A stretch of DNA of 35,722 nucleotides, from assembly GCF_013034685.1 (NCBI RefSeq), contig NZ_WQGO01000015.1, forward strand, positions 1 through 35,722, written 5' to 3'. Below the pieces are notes generated by a model. That model worked only from the letters and a program-made list of their open reading frames with translations, was not told the DNA's origin and searched no databases. Origin of the DNA: Ruegeria lacuscaerulensis (lineage in GTDB: Bacteria > Pseudomonadota > Alphaproteobacteria > Rhodobacterales > Rhodobacteraceae). Of this stretch, positions 17,566 to 26,406 are shown piece after piece (position 1 is the first letter of the stretch; every line of letters begins with the position of its first letter). A program made the position numbers and the translations under genes.

Positions 17566-18357
17566 ATGTCTGAACTTGCAATTGAACGCGAAATCGATCG
17601 CTCGAAGATGCAGGTGAGCGACGAGGTCGCCATCGAAATCAACGGCATGAACAAGTGGTACGGGTCTTTCCACGTGCTGCGCGACATCAATCTGACCGTC
17701 AATCAGGGCGAGCGGATTGTGATCGCGGGGCCGTCGGGCTCGGGCAAATCCACTCTGATCCGCTGTCTGAATGCTTTGGAAGAACACCAGCAGGGCACGA
17801 TCGTGGTGGACGGGACCGAGTTGTCGAATGACCTTAAGAACATCGACAAGATCCGGTCCGAGGTTGGGATGGTGTTCCAGCACTTCAACCTGTTCCCGCA
17901 CCTGACCATTCTGGAAAACTGCACGCTGGCCCCGATCTGGGTGCGCAAGACGCCCAAGAAAGAGGCCGAAGAGCGCGCGATGCATTTCCTGGAAAAGGTG
18001 AAAATCCCCGATCAGGCGCTGAAATACCCGGGTCAGCTGTCCGGTGGTCAGCAGCAGCGTGTGGCGATTGCGCGGTCCTTGTGCATGATGCCGCGGATCA
18101 TGTTGTTCGATGAACCGACATCGGCGCTGGACCCCGAGATGATCAAAGAGGTGCTAGACACCATGATCGAACTGGCCGAGGAAGGCATGACCATGCTGTG
18201 TGTGACCCACGAGATGGGCTTTGCCCGTCAGGTCGCTAACCGCGTGATCTTTATGGATGCCGGTCAGATCGTGGAACAGAACGAACCCGAAGAGTTCTTC
18301 AACAACCCGCAGAGCGAACGGACAAAGCTGTTCCTCAGCCAGATTCTGGGCCACTGA
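17566..18357 (+). CDS. aapP: General L-amino-acid ABC transporter, ATP-binding protein
   Basis: AapP is the 263-residue ATPase that powers AapJQM. It has Walker [10 protein letters not shown] (residues 55-63), Q-loop FQHFNLFPH (about 105-113), signature LSGGQQQR (158-165), Walker B MLFDEP (179-184), D-loop SALDPE and the switch His in CVTHEMGFA. The extra N-terminus of about 20 residues is usual for AapP/BztD. ATG 17566 follows AAGGAG. It is the last gene of the operon; a terminator lies between it and the convergent sixA-like gene. Confidence 0.96.
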   Translation: MSELAIEREIDRSKMQVSDEVAIEINGMNKWYGSFHVLRDINLTVNQGERIVIAGPSGSGKSTLIRCLNALEEHQQGTIVVDGTELSNDLKNIDKIRSEVGMVFQHFNLFPHLTILENCTLAPIWVRKTPKKEAEERAMHFLEKVKIPDQALKYPGQLSGGQQQRVAIARSLCMMPRIMLFDEPTSALDPEMIKEVLDTMIELAEEGMTMLCVTHEMGFARQVANRVIFMDAGQIVEQNEPEEFFNNPQSERTKLFLSQILGH

Positions 18358-18374
18358 TTCATTCGAAATTTGGG

Positions 18375-18405
18375 AAAGGGCGGGGCTTTGGCCTCGCCTT
18401 TTTCT
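18375..18405. terminator. Terminator shared by aapP and the convergent sixA-like gene
   Basis: AAAGGGCGGGGC pairs imperfectly (one bulge, one G-T) with GCCTCGCCTTT around a short T-rich loop and runs into TTTTTCTATT. It sits in the 46-bp gap between two converging genes, so it probably ends the plus-strand transcript and may act on both. Confidence 0.65.
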
Positions 18406-18901
18406 ATTCCAGCAGTTCGCGCGGAATGGCGAAGTCCTGAACGTCCCCGCTGTGCCAGTCTATGTCGGCCCAATCAGTGATGCCAAAGCGGATGATCGTT
18501 GTGGCGCCCGTGGGATAGTCGTGAAACCGCGCATGATCCGGCGCGCGTCGTACGATACGGCTGGCAAATTCGGCAATACCGGGATTGTGGCCCAGCATCA
18601 GCACTGTGGGCTCGGTCGCCCCGGACAATTCGATCAACATCTCTTCGGGCTCCGCCAGATAGAGCGTGCGATGAAAGCAGATTTTTTCCGCTTGCAACCC
18701 CATCCGGTCCCAGGTCTCGCGCGTGCGGGCTGAGGTCGAGCTGAGAACCTCGTCCGGGACAAGGTTGTGCTGCTGCAACCATGCACCAACCGCTTGGGCG
18801 GACTTCCGGCCTCGTTTGTTCAAAGGACGGTCATGATCGTCAAGCGTTGGATTGCCCCAACTGGATTTTGCATGCCGGCTCAGGATCAGCGTCAGGCTCA
18901 T
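18404..18901 (-). CDS. SixA-like histidine phosphatase
   Basis: This 165-residue protein belongs to the histidine-phosphatase (phosphoglycerate-mutase-like) superfamily, close to SixA, which removes phosphate from phosphohistidine of phosphotransfer proteins. The catalytic RHAKSSW motif is at residues 9-15 (RH at 9-10), followed by DHDRPLNKRGRK and the second His in LMLGHNPG (His105). The ATG at 18901 overlaps the stop of the upstream [4Fe-4S] gene by 4 bp, which supports this start over longer readings. The natural substrate cannot be read from sequence. It is the last gene of the minus-strand run. Confidence 0.85.
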   Translation of the reverse strand: MSLTLILSRHAKSSWGNPTLDDHDRPLNKRGRKSAQAVGAWLQQHNLVPDEVLSSTSARTRETWDRMGLQAEKICFHRTLYLAEPEEMLIELSGATEPTVLMLGHNPGIAEFASRIVRRAPDHARFHDYPTGATTIIRFGITDWADIDWHSGDVQDFAIPRELLE

Positions 18902-19584
18902 GACGGGTGAAAGGCCCGCATATGGTGCGCGGATTGTTCGGGGTCGCGGCCTGCACCGGCGCTCAGAGGGCAGGCCAGCCGCGCCTGACAACCGCCGGTC
19001 ATGCAGGTCTGGCCTTCGACGGTGGACAGGTGGTCATGGCATGCGGCCACGTTGTAGAATTCGCGGCTGTTTAGGGCCTCCACCGGACAGGAAGTCACAC
19101 AAGGGGCTGGGCAGTTCGTACAGGGAGAGAGGTCAGAGACCTCGGGTATGTAAAATTCCTGCTCAAAATGCAGGGCACCCCGATATGAGATCATCATGCC
19201 CACGGTATCATGTACCAGCGCGCCGACCGGACTGCTGAACGTGCGGCCCGATTTCAGTGCCCAATCGATGAACGGTGCATAGGGTGGGCCACCAAACGGG
19301 AAATGTGCGGTAGCGCCCAAATCCCGCGCCATCTGGCCAATAACACGGGTCGACCATTGGTCCACCGGGTCAGGTTCCTGCCACTCCGGTGCGGCTTTCA
19401 GAACGGGCCAAAAGGCCGAGCCTGCACCCAATAACACCAAAGTGCCCCCGTCCAGTCCTTTGGCCTCGCTGATCCGGGGATGCGTTGCGCCCATCACGAT
19501 CAGGCCTGCCTGATGCGCCACGCGCCCCACCCAGCCATAGCTGATCGCTGTGCGATAGGCTGAGGCTGGTGGAAGTGCGGTCAT
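18898..19584 (-). CDS. Eight-cysteine [4Fe-4S] ferredoxin-type protein related to epoxyqueuosine reductase
   Basis: This 228-residue protein has a ferredoxin-like site at residues 155-166 (CxxCxxxCxxxCP) and four further cysteines (182, 194, 199, 205, with CMTGGC and CP), enough for two [4Fe-4S] clusters. The layout resembles the central part of the QueG/COG1600 group, but it is much shorter than QueG (about 350-380 residues). It lacks the C-terminal HEAT-like domain and an obvious cobalamin-binding N-terminus, so it is not called queG. It is 19 bp downstream of argB and overlaps the SixA-like gene. The electron partner is unknown. Confidence 0.7.
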   Translation of the reverse strand: MTALPPASAYRTAISYGWVGRVAHQAGLIVMGATHPRISEAKGLDGGTLVLLGAGSAFWPVLKAAPEWQEPDPVDQWSTRVIGQMARDLGATAHFPFGGPPYAPFIDWALKSGRTFSSPVGALVHDTVGMMISYRGALHFEQEFYIPEVSDLSPCTNCPAPCVTSCPVEALNSREFYNVAACHDHLSTVEGQTCMTGGCQARLACPLSAGAGRDPEQSAHHMRAFHPS

Positions 19585-19603
19585 CTCTTTTTGGCTCTTT
19601 GGG

Positions 19604-20467
19604 TCAGTCAGGGCGGATCAATGACCCGGCGCCATGCTCGGTGAATAGCTCCAGTAGTACCGCGTTTGGCGCGCGCCCGTCCAGAATGACCACCGCCCGC
19701 ACGCCGCTGTGTAGCGCGTCCAGCGCGGTTTCGGTCTTGGGGATCATGCCGCCCGCAATCGTGCCTTCCAGGGTCATTTCGCGGATCTGGCCGGCTTTCA
19801 ACTCGGTCACGACCTCTCCGGCGGCATTCTTTACGCCCGAGACATCGGTCAGGAGCAGCAAGCGGTCCGCCTTCAGCGCCGAGGCGATCGCACCGGCGGC
19901 GGTGTCGCCATTGACGTTGAATGTCTCACCCTCGCGCCCAGCGCCCAACGGCGCGATCACTGGAATCACGTCATGGGCAAACAGATCATGTAGGATTTTC
20001 GGGTCCATCTGCGACGGAGAACCTACGAACCCCAATGAAGGGTCTGTCTGCTCGCAGATGATCAGGTTGGCATCCTTGCCCGACAGGCCCACGGCAGTGC
20101 CGCCCTGGCCGTTGATCGCCTGCACGATGCGCTTGTTCACGAGACCGGACAAAACCATCTCGACCACTTCCACGGTCGGTTTGTCAGTGACACGCTTGCC
20201 GCCGACAAATTCGGACTGGATGTCCAGCTTATCCAGCATCGCGTTGATCATCGGACCACCGCCATGGACGATCACCGGGTTCACCCCGACCTGACGCATC
20301 AGCACCACGTCGCGGGCAAAGCTTTCCATCGCTTCATCACTGCCCATGGCGTGCCCGCCCAGCTTGATGACGACAATTGCCCCGTCATAGCGTTGCAGAT
20401 ACGGCAAGGCGCTGTTCAAAGTGGCAGCGGTGGCGATCCAGTCCCGGTTCATATCTCGTGTCTTCAT
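19604..20467 (-). CDS. argB: Acetylglutamate kinase
   Basis: ArgB phosphorylates N-acetylglutamate in the second step of arginine synthesis. The 287-residue product has VIKLGGHAM (residues 33-41, ATP phosphate-binding), [10 protein letters not shown], the substrate-binding [31 protein letters not shown] and TIAGGMIPK, all standard. An N-terminal extension of about 25 residues with [15 protein letters not shown] matches the arginine-sensitive hexameric type, so feedback inhibition is likely by family knowledge. ATG 20467 follows GAGGGA; a second ATG five codons in is less well placed. yihA lies 60 bp upstream. Confidence 0.95.
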   Translation of the reverse strand: MKTRDMNRDWIATAATLNSALPYLQRYDGAIVVIKLGGHAMGSDEAMESFARDVVLMRQVGVNPVIVHGGGPMINAMLDKLDIQSEFVGGKRVTDKPTVEVVEMVLSGLVNKRIVQAINGQGGTAVGLSGKDANLIICEQTDPSLGFVGSPSQMDPKILHDLFAHDVIPVIAPLGAGREGETFNVNGDTAAGAIASALKADRLLLLTDVSGVKNAAGEVVTELKAGQIREMTLEGTIAGGMIPKTETALDALHSGVRAVVILDGRAPNAVLLELFTEHGAGSLIRPD

Positions 20468-20527
20468 GGCTTAGGTCCCTCTGACGTTCCGTGTTAGGGC
20501 CTTTGCACGGTGCTGCCAAGAGGTTAG

Positions 20528-21181
20528 CTATTCCAGATGAGCGATGATCGAACGCAAGGTTGGAATCCCGTCACCCTTTTCGGACGACGTCAGCACAATC
20601 TCCGGGAAGGCGGCAGGGTGTTTCGACAGCGCGCCGCGCACCTGCTCCAGCACCTTATCGCGATCCTTGGCCTTGACCTTGTCGGCCTTGGTCATCACGC
20701 ATTGAAAGGTCACGGCGCTGGTATCCAGCAGCTTCATGATCTCGGCATCGACCGGTTTCACCCCGTGGCGCGAGTCGATCAGGACAAAGGCTCGACGCAG
20801 CGTTTGACGTCCGCTCAGGTATTGTTTCAGCAGCCGCTGCCATTTCTCGACTACCTTGACCGGAGCGTTGGCGTAACCATAACCGGGCAGGTCGACCAGA
20901 TACAGCTCGGGGCCTTGGGTGAAAAAGTTGATCTCTTGCGTGCGGCCCGGCGTGTTCGAGGCACGCGCCAATCCTTTGGTGCCGGTTAGCGCGTTAATCA
21001 GGCTAGACTTGCCCACGTTCGAACGACCCGCGAAACACACCTCGAGCCGGTCGGGTGCGGGCAGGCCGTCCATGGCGACTACGCCTTTGACGAATTCGGA
21101 TTCGCCTGCAAACAGTTTGCGGCCACGCTCTTGCGCGAACTCATCTGGCGCTTCGGCCAGAGGAAAGGCCAGGGAGTTCAT
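20528..21181 (-). CDS. yihA: Ribosome biogenesis GTPase YihA/YsxC/EngB
   Basis: YihA is an essential GTPase needed for late large-subunit assembly. The 217-residue protein shows G1 GRSNVGKSS (residues 53-60), switch I SNTPGRTQ, G3 DLPGYGYA (97-104), G4 TKAD (164-167) and G5 TSSEKGDG. The N-terminal extension before G1 is about 50 residues, usual in alphaproteobacteria. ATG 21181 overlaps the MOSC-gene stop by 4 bp; the open frame continues upstream inside that gene but without family sequence. Confidence 0.95.
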   Translation of the reverse strand: MNSLAFPLAEAPDEFAQERGRKLFAGESEFVKGVVAMDGLPAPDRLEVCFAGRSNVGKSSLINALTGTKGLARASNTPGRTQEINFFTQGPELYLVDLPGYGYANAPVKVVEKWQRLLKQYLSGRQTLRRAFVLIDSRHGVKPVDAEIMKLLDTSAVTFQCVMTKADKVKAKDRDKVLEQVRGALSKHPAAFPEIVLTSSEKGDGIPTLRSIIAHLE

Positions 21182-21915
21182 AGCAGTTGAACCTTGTCGC
21201 CCGGTTTGACCTCGCCGCCCTGGATCACCTCGGCATAGACGCCAAAATCCTGATGATCCCATGTGTTCAGGGCCGCCAGCGTGTCAGCGTCGCGCTGCCC
21301 GGTATCCGGGTTCGCAGTTGTCGCAAGGCAACGGGTGATCCGTTCACGCACATGCAGAACGGCCTGACCGATCTGAATGTCGCGGCCCAGCCAGTCAAAT
21401 TCTTCCCACAGGGGCAAGCCGTCGAACCAGATATTGCCGCGCCAGCGAATGGGGGACAGCTCCTGCCCCAGTTTTTGCTCGACCGCGCGATGTGAGGCCA
21501 TGTTGCACAGGCTGATCGAGGGAAAATCGCTGTCGGTCATGCCGCGCCCGGGCACTCGGACAATCCGGGTCGAGGCCGCGCGGTCTACAGGCATCAACGG
21601 TTTGACCCAATCCAGAAAGACATCCTGCTGCGTGTCCGGCTGAAAGCGCAGCTCGGGGCGATCGGGATGGGTGAGGGTGACGATGTCACCGTCGGTCCGG
21701 GCCGAGATTGCCATCAGTGACGGTGCCTTGGCCCCGCGACTGAAATTTGGGCACGGCACCCATTCGGACCCATCGGCCTTGGACGCCTCATGCGCGACCG
21801 CCCAAACGCGATCCCCGGGCATAGTCTGCCCGGGGTTCAGAGTGACGGTCTGGACGGCCTCGCGGCCATGGCTTTTGATCGGATGCCGCCAGAGGCTGGT
21901 TACTTCACCGGTCAT
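21178..21915 (-). CDS. MOSC-domain protein
   Basis: This 245-residue protein has an N-terminal MOSC beta-barrel segment (SLWRHPIKSHGREAVQ) and a MOSC domain that ends with RITRCLATTANPDTG (Cys196, the conserved cysteine) and the barrel-closing GGEVKPGDKVQL. MOSC proteins are related to molybdenum-cofactor sulfurase C-termini and mARC; they are thought to carry sulfur or bind molybdenum cofactor. No molybdenum-enzyme gene is nearby, so the partner is unknown. It overlaps yidC upstream and yihA downstream by 4 bp each, an unbroken coupled chain. Confidence 0.88.
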   Translation of the reverse strand: MTGEVTSLWRHPIKSHGREAVQTVTLNPGQTMPGDRVWAVAHEASKADGSEWVPCPNFSRGAKAPSLMAISARTDGDIVTLTHPDRPELRFQPDTQQDVFLDWVKPLMPVDRAASTRIVRVPGRGMTDSDFPSISLCNMASHRAVEQKLGQELSPIRWRGNIWFDGLPLWEEFDWLGRDIQIGQAVLHVRERITRCLATTANPDTGQRDADTLAALNTWDHQDFGVYAEVIQGGEVKPGDKVQLL

Positions 21916-23741
21916 TTGTCATCCGCTTTTGGCGTGCGCTTGAAGCCTGATTTGATGTTGCCGAACACATCCGGTGTATAGCCCTGGCTGCGCATGATCA
22001 GGTATTGCTGCGTGAAAGTGATCGTGTTGTTTGCAATCCAGTAGACGACCAGACCGCTGGCAAACCCACCCAGCATGAACATGAAGACCCAAGGCATCCA
22101 GGCGAAGATCATCGCCTGCGTCGCGTCAGTTGGGGCCGGGTTCAGTTTCTGTTGCAGCCACATCGAGATACCCAGAAGCAATGGCAAGATACCGATGAAG
22201 ATCAGCGCCATGAAGCTTTCAGGTTGCGGCGCCGCCCAGGGCAACAAGCCAAACAGGTTCATAATCGAGGTCGGGTCCGGCGCGCTCAGGTCTTGGAAAG
22301 GGCCGAACCATGGGGCCTGACGCAGTTCGATGGTGACGAAAATCACCTTATACAGCGAGAAGAAGATCGGGATCTGCAACAGGATTGGCAAACAGCCCGC
22401 GGCGGGGTTTACCTTTTCCTTCTTGTACAGCTCCATCATGCCTTGCTGCATCTTCTGGCGGTCGTCGCCTGCGGCCTCTTTCAGGGCCTCCATCTGCGGC
22501 TGCAGCTCCTTCATCTTCGCCATCGAGACGTAGGATTTGAACGCCAGCGGGAACAAGATGGCTTTAATGATCAACGTCAGGCCGATGATCGACCAGCCCA
22601 TGTTGCCAATCAGCGCATTGATGTTGTGCAGCAGCCAGAAGATCGGCTTGGTCAGGAAATAGAACCAGCCCCAGTCGATGCTGTCGATGAACTTCTGAAC
22701 GCCTTCAGCCTGATATTCGCGAATGGTTTCCCATTCCTTGGCGCCCGCGAACAGACGGGTCGTAACCTCTTCAGTCGCGCCGGGGGCTACAGACAATGTC
22801 GGAAGAACGGTTTCGGTTTGGTAAATCTTGCGGCGCGCATCGTATTTGGCGGCGGCTTTGAAGGCCGATCCTTCTTCGGGGATCAGGGTGGTCATCCAGT
22901 AGTGATCGGTGAAGCCAACCCAGCCGCCTTCCTTGACCTGAAACACCTCGGCCTGCGCACGTTCATTCGGGTCGATGTCAAAGTCGCGGACATCGCCATA
23001 GTCGATCTCGTCCAGCACGCCATCGGCCATGACCATGACGCCCTCGTGCAGGATGAAGAAGTTCTTGAGACCGGGCAAATCGCCATCTTCGCCGATCCCG
23101 TGACGGGCTAGGATGCCATAGGGGGCCATGCCCACTTCGGCCTGCGTGTTGTTTTCCACCGATTGGGTAACGTCGAACATATAGTTCTCGTCCACCGAGA
23201 TGGTCCGGCGGAAGGTCAGGCCGTTGCCATTATCCCATTTCAGAGTGACCGGCGTGTCGACGCCCAACGTCTCACCGCTTTCCAGCGTCCACAGCGTATT
23301 GGGCCCCGGAACATCGGTGCCTGCAACACCTGCGCCAGGCGCCCAGCCGTACAACGCATAATAGGCCGATTCCGATCCGACCGGGGACAGTAGCTCCACA
23401 ATCGGTGCGCCTTCTTCGATCGAGACTTTGTAGTCCTTCAGGAATAACTCATCGATGCGGCCACCAGACAGGGATAGGCTGCCTTCCAGGCGCGGTGTGT
23501 CGATCGCAATGCGCGGTGCTTCGGCATCAGGCAGTGTTTCTTCCGCTGCGGCTGTTGCCTCGCCTGTCGTGCCTGCATCTGTCGCGTTGGGCGTCTGAAC
23601 CTCGGTAGCGTCGGTGGCGCTGATCTCGGCCTGATCTGGCAGTGTCGTTTGTTCCGGCGGCGGGAACAGCACGAACCAAACGAGGATCACGAGAAAGCTG
23701 AGCGCGGTTGCGAGGATGAGATTCTTGTTCTGATCGTCCAT
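21912..23741 (-). CDS. yidC: Membrane protein insertase YidC
   Basis: YidC inserts and folds inner-membrane proteins, alone or with SecYEG. The 609-residue product has an N-terminal span (LILATALSFLVILVWFVLF, residues about 6-25), a Glu/Thr-rich linker, a large periplasmic domain (about 65-360), and the conserved five-span C-terminal core. The core carries YFLTKPIFWLLHNINALIGNMG, then IIKAILFPLAFKSYVSMAKM. The hydrophilic-groove position occupied by Arg in E. coli is Lys here. Later segments are NPAAGCLPILLQIPIFFSLYKV and MPWVFMFML. ATG 23741 (MDDQNKN) is the family start. It heads a chain with MOSC-yihA-argB. Confidence 0.96.
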   Translation of the reverse strand: MDDQNKNLILATALSFLVILVWFVLFPPPEQTTLPDQAEISATDATEVQTPNATDAGTTGEATAAAEETLPDAEAPRIAIDTPRLEGSLSLSGGRIDELFLKDYKVSIEEGAPIVELLSPVGSESAYYALYGWAPGAGVAGTDVPGPNTLWTLESGETLGVDTPVTLKWDNGNGLTFRRTISVDENYMFDVTQSVENNTQAEVGMAPYGILARHGIGEDGDLPGLKNFFILHEGVMVMADGVLDEIDYGDVRDFDIDPNERAQAEVFQVKEGGWVGFTDHYWMTTLIPEEGSAFKAAAKYDARRKIYQTETVLPTLSVAPGATEEVTTRLFAGAKEWETIREYQAEGVQKFIDSIDWGWFYFLTKPIFWLLHNINALIGNMGWSIIGLTLIIKAILFPLAFKSYVSMAKMKELQPQMEALKEAAGDDRQKMQQGMMELYKKEKVNPAAGCLPILLQIPIFFSLYKVIFVTIELRQAPWFGPFQDLSAPDPTSIMNLFGLLPWAAPQPESFMALIFIGILPLLLGISMWLQQKLNPAPTDATQAMIFAWMPWVFMFMLGGFASGLVVYWIANNTITFTQQYLIMRSQGYTPDVFGNIKSGFKRTPKADDK

Positions 23742-23780
23742 CTGGGACAGCCACCTTAAGCAGTGAAACACACCCGGTGG

Positions 23781-23809
23781 GTTCAACAGAGTGCAGCCCC
23801 AAAGGTCAA
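23781..23809 (-). promoter_or_regulatory. Possible promoter for yidC
   Basis: On the minus strand TTGACC (23804-23809) is followed after 17 bp by TTGAAC (23781-23786), in the 123-bp gap between the EAL gene and yidC. The -10 is weak. Confidence 0.28.
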
Positions 23810-23864
23810 GCGGATTCGCCCGTCAAACCGTCGCGGAGTGTGTATTTGTGGCGCAATTTCACGT

Positions 23865-25397
23865 TTACGGGCCGGCTTTGCGACCAATCTTGGGCACACC
23901 GTTCAGCTTGTTCTGATGGGTCATGATCCAGTCGAACGTGTTTTCGAAGGGCATGGGCTTGCCAATCCCGAAGCCCTGAACATGGTTGCAGCCCAGTTGT
24001 GCCATCAGTGCGTGTTCGCCCGGCGTTTCGACCCCTTCGGCCAGAGTTTCAACGTTCAGCCGCTCGGCCATGGTCAAGATGGCGCTGACCAGCTGCTGCT
24101 GGCTGGCATCCCGATCTGCCTTGGCCACAAAAGAGCGGTCGATCTTGATCCGAGAAACATCAAAGCGCTTGATCGACGCGATTGAGGCATGTCCCGTCCC
24201 GAAATCATCCAAATCAATGCAGCACCCCAGTTTCGACAGGCTAGTCAGGTTGCGGGTAATCACGTCGTCGGGTCGGCGCGAGAAGACGGTTTCCAGCACT
24301 TCAATGGCCAACCGGTCAGGGGTCAGGTCGTTTTGGTCCAGCTCCCATTTCAGCCGGTCGATCAACGCTGGGTCGCGCAGCTCATCTGAGGAGAAATTCA
24401 CGCCGATCCGGGGCACGACGATCTCGGCATTGTCCCATTGACGCATGGCGGCGAAGGCGTGGTGGCGCATGGTTTGACCAAAACGCTCCATCAGACCCGC
24501 CTGTTCGGCAAAAGGAAGAAATACATGCGGGCTCAGCACGCCTTTTTGCGGATGCTCCCAACGTGCCAGCGCCTCGAACCCGGTGACGCGGCCGGTATCC
24601 GTCGAAATCTGGGGCTGAAACCAGGGTCGAATCTCGCCACTATCCAATGCGGCATCAAACTCGCGCCGCAGGTTGGCCCGGATGCGTGAGCGGCGCCGCG
24701 TTTCGCTTGAATAGGCGCGGATGGTCGAGGGGCCATTTCTTTGCGCCTCATCCAAAGCGGCTGAGGCAGCATCAATCCACGCCTCAAACCCATCATTCCG
24801 GATGCTGGACAACAGGCTGAACCCGATCGAGCAAGACAGGTAAATGCCAGTGCCGTTCAGCACCACGGGTTCTTCGATAGTGGCTTGAATGCGCCCCGAC
24901 ATTTGGATGCAAGCTTCAAGATCAAGATGCTTGGACGGGTTTAGCCCGACTACGATTTTGTCCTCATCCAGCCGGGCGGCGATATCATGAGCGCGGATCA
25001 CCGACAGCATCCGGCTGCGGAACTGATCAACCACATGTGCCGTCGCTGCGTTGCCGTGCAAATCCTCGAATTCAATGTACCCGTCCAGCGCCACAATAAG
25101 GCAAGCCGAATCGTCACGCGTGGTGGCAGTGGACCTGAAAAACCCCTCCATCCCTGCGGCAAAGCTGTCGAGCGGGATCAACCCGCTGGGCACGGTTTGG
25201 TCGCCGGGTGTTGTGGCCAGCGCGGAAAATGCCGCCAGTAAAAGCGGCAGGGTCAAAGCCACAGTAACCAAAGCCCGCTCTCCCCCCATCCAGAACGCGG
25301 CCAGGCTGATCGCAGGGGCAAAGGCCAGCGCGGGCGGGCCGCTGAGGGCGGTGGTCAGAACATTGAGAGCTTTTTCAACCGGGATACGTTTCCACAT
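23865..25397 (-). CDS. Membrane-anchored EAL-domain protein with degenerate GGDEF domain
   Basis: This 510-residue protein is a probable c-di-GMP phosphodiesterase. Two hydrophobic segments lie at about residues 10-37 and 42-62. A GGDEF-like domain follows (about 90-235), whose active-site loop reads RLDEDKIV instead of GGDEF, so no cyclase activity is expected. The EAL domain (about 250-495) keeps the key residues: Glu275 in GFEALARW, Asn334 in VNFSSDEL, Glu366 in IEVLE, Asp397-Asp398 in DLDDFGTG, Lys418 in IKIDRSF and Glu454 in AEGVET. Catalytic activity is therefore likely, possibly GTP-modulated by the dead GGDEF domain. The start at ATG 25397 (MWKRIPVEKA) is preferred over ATG 25430; neither has a strong ribosome-binding site. 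It lies between ttcA and yidC on the same strand. Confidence 0.88.
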   Translation of the reverse strand: MWKRIPVEKALNVLTTALSGPPALAFAPAISLAAFWMGGERALVTVALTLPLLLAAFSALATTPGDQTVPSGLIPLDSFAAGMEGFFRSTATTRDDSACLIVALDGYIEFEDLHGNAATAHVVDQFRSRMLSVIRAHDIAARLDEDKIVVGLNPSKHLDLEACIQMSGRIQATIEEPVVLNGTGIYLSCSIGFSLLSSIRNDGFEAWIDAASAALDEAQRNGPSTIRAYSSETRRRSRIRANLRREFDAALDSGEIRPWFQPQISTDTGRVTGFEALARWEHPQKGVLSPHVFLPFAEQAGLMERFGQTMRHHAFAAMRQWDNAEIVVPRIGVNFSSDELRDPALIDRLKWELDQNDLTPDRLAIEVLETVFSRRPDDVITRNLTSLSKLGCCIDLDDFGTGHASIASIKRFDVSRIKIDRSFVAKADRDASQQQLVSAILTMAERLNVETLAEGVETPGEHALMAQLGCNHVQGFGIGKPMPFENTFDWIMTHQNKLNGVPKIGRKAGP

Positions 25398-25468
25398 TGG
25401 TGTTCCGGGCCTTTCCCTTGGGCATCGCACGCTTGGGAAAACCGTAGAAAACCATTCTGAGTCAGACG

Positions 25469-26362
25469 TTAACGCAGACGCGGAATTTCATCCGAATTTT
25501 CGTCATTTTTGCCGGGGCGCAACGCAAGGCCTTGAAAATCGAACAATTTCGGGTCCAGCAGATGCGAAGGCCGAGCGTTGGTCAGGGCGCGGAACATCAC
25601 CTGTCGGCGACCGGGGCTGTTCTTTTCCCACTGATCCAGAATCTGTTTCACTTGTTGGCGCTGTAGCCCGTCCTGACTGCCGCAGAGATCGCAGGGGATA
25701 ATGGGATAGTTCATCGCGTTGGCAAATTTCTCGCAATCGGCCTCGGCCACATGGGCCAGCGGGCGGTAGACGAACAAGTCGCCCTCTTCATTCACCAGTT
25801 TCGGCGGCATCGTGGCCAGACGCCCACCGTGGAAGAGGTTCATGAAAAATGTCTCGAGGATATCGTCGCGGTGATGTCCCAGCACCACGGCCGAGCATCC
25901 CTCTTCCCGTGCGATGCGGTACAAGTTGCCCCGGCGCAAGCGCGAGCACAGCGCGCAATAAGTCCGACCTTGCGGAACCTTGTCCATCACGACGGAATAG
26001 GTGTCTTGATATTCGATCCGGTGAGGTACGCCCATGCGGTTCAGAAACTCGGGCAGAACGGTGGCCGGAAAGCCGGGTTGACCCTGATCCAGATTGCAGG
26101 CCAGCAGATCGACGGGCAGCAAGCCGCGCCATTTCAACTCGTATAGAACTGCCAGCAGGGTATAGCTGTCCTTGCCGCCGGACAGGCAGACCAACCATCG
26201 CGGCGGTTTGCCGTCTTTGTCATGGGCCGACGGGTCCACCATCCCGTATTGCTCGATGGCTTCGCGGGTTTGGCGCACAATGCGCTTACGCAGCTTCTTG
26301 AACTCGGTGGTCGAGGGCGCACCGGCAAAGAGCGGGTGGATATCGTCAGCTTCGTCAAACAT
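25469..26362 (-). CDS. ttcA: tRNA 2-thiocytidine(32) synthetase TtcA
   Basis: TtcA thiolates C32 of certain tRNAs using ATP and an iron-sulfur cluster. The 297-residue enzyme has the PP-loop SGGKDS (residues 61-66), the cluster cysteines CALC (136, 139) and the CDLC pair (224, 227), and the [11 protein letters not shown] motif shared by the family. Length and motif order match TtcA. ATG 26362 ([12 protein letters not shown]) is the first in-frame start. The aidB-like gene ends 44 bp upstream and the EAL gene follows after about 70 bp. The tRNA-Arg(ACG) in this window has C at position 32 of the anticodon loop, the class of tRNA known to be modified by TtcA. Confidence 0.94.
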   Translation of the reverse strand: MFDEADDIHPLFAGAPSTTEFKKLRKRIVRQTREAIEQYGMVDPSAHDKDGKPPRWLVCLSGGKDSYTLLAVLYELKWRGLLPVDLLACNLDQGQPGFPATVLPEFLNRMGVPHRIEYQDTYSVVMDKVPQGRTYCALCSRLRRGNLYRIAREEGCSAVVLGHHRDDILETFFMNLFHGGRLATMPPKLVNEEGDLFVYRPLAHVAEADCEKFANAMNYPIIPCDLCGSQDGLQRQQVKQILDQWEKNSPGRRQVMFRALTNARPSHLLDPKLFDFQGLALRPGKNDENSDEIPRLR

Positions 26363-26406
26363 GCGCAGCCCCTACAATAGTTGCTGCAACCGGGCAAGGG
26401 CGGCGC

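Noticed and set aside
22005..23111. Long plus-strand open frame opposite yidC (368 codons)
   Set aside because: Antisense of yidC, composition biased to Arg/Gln/His, no recognisable domain.
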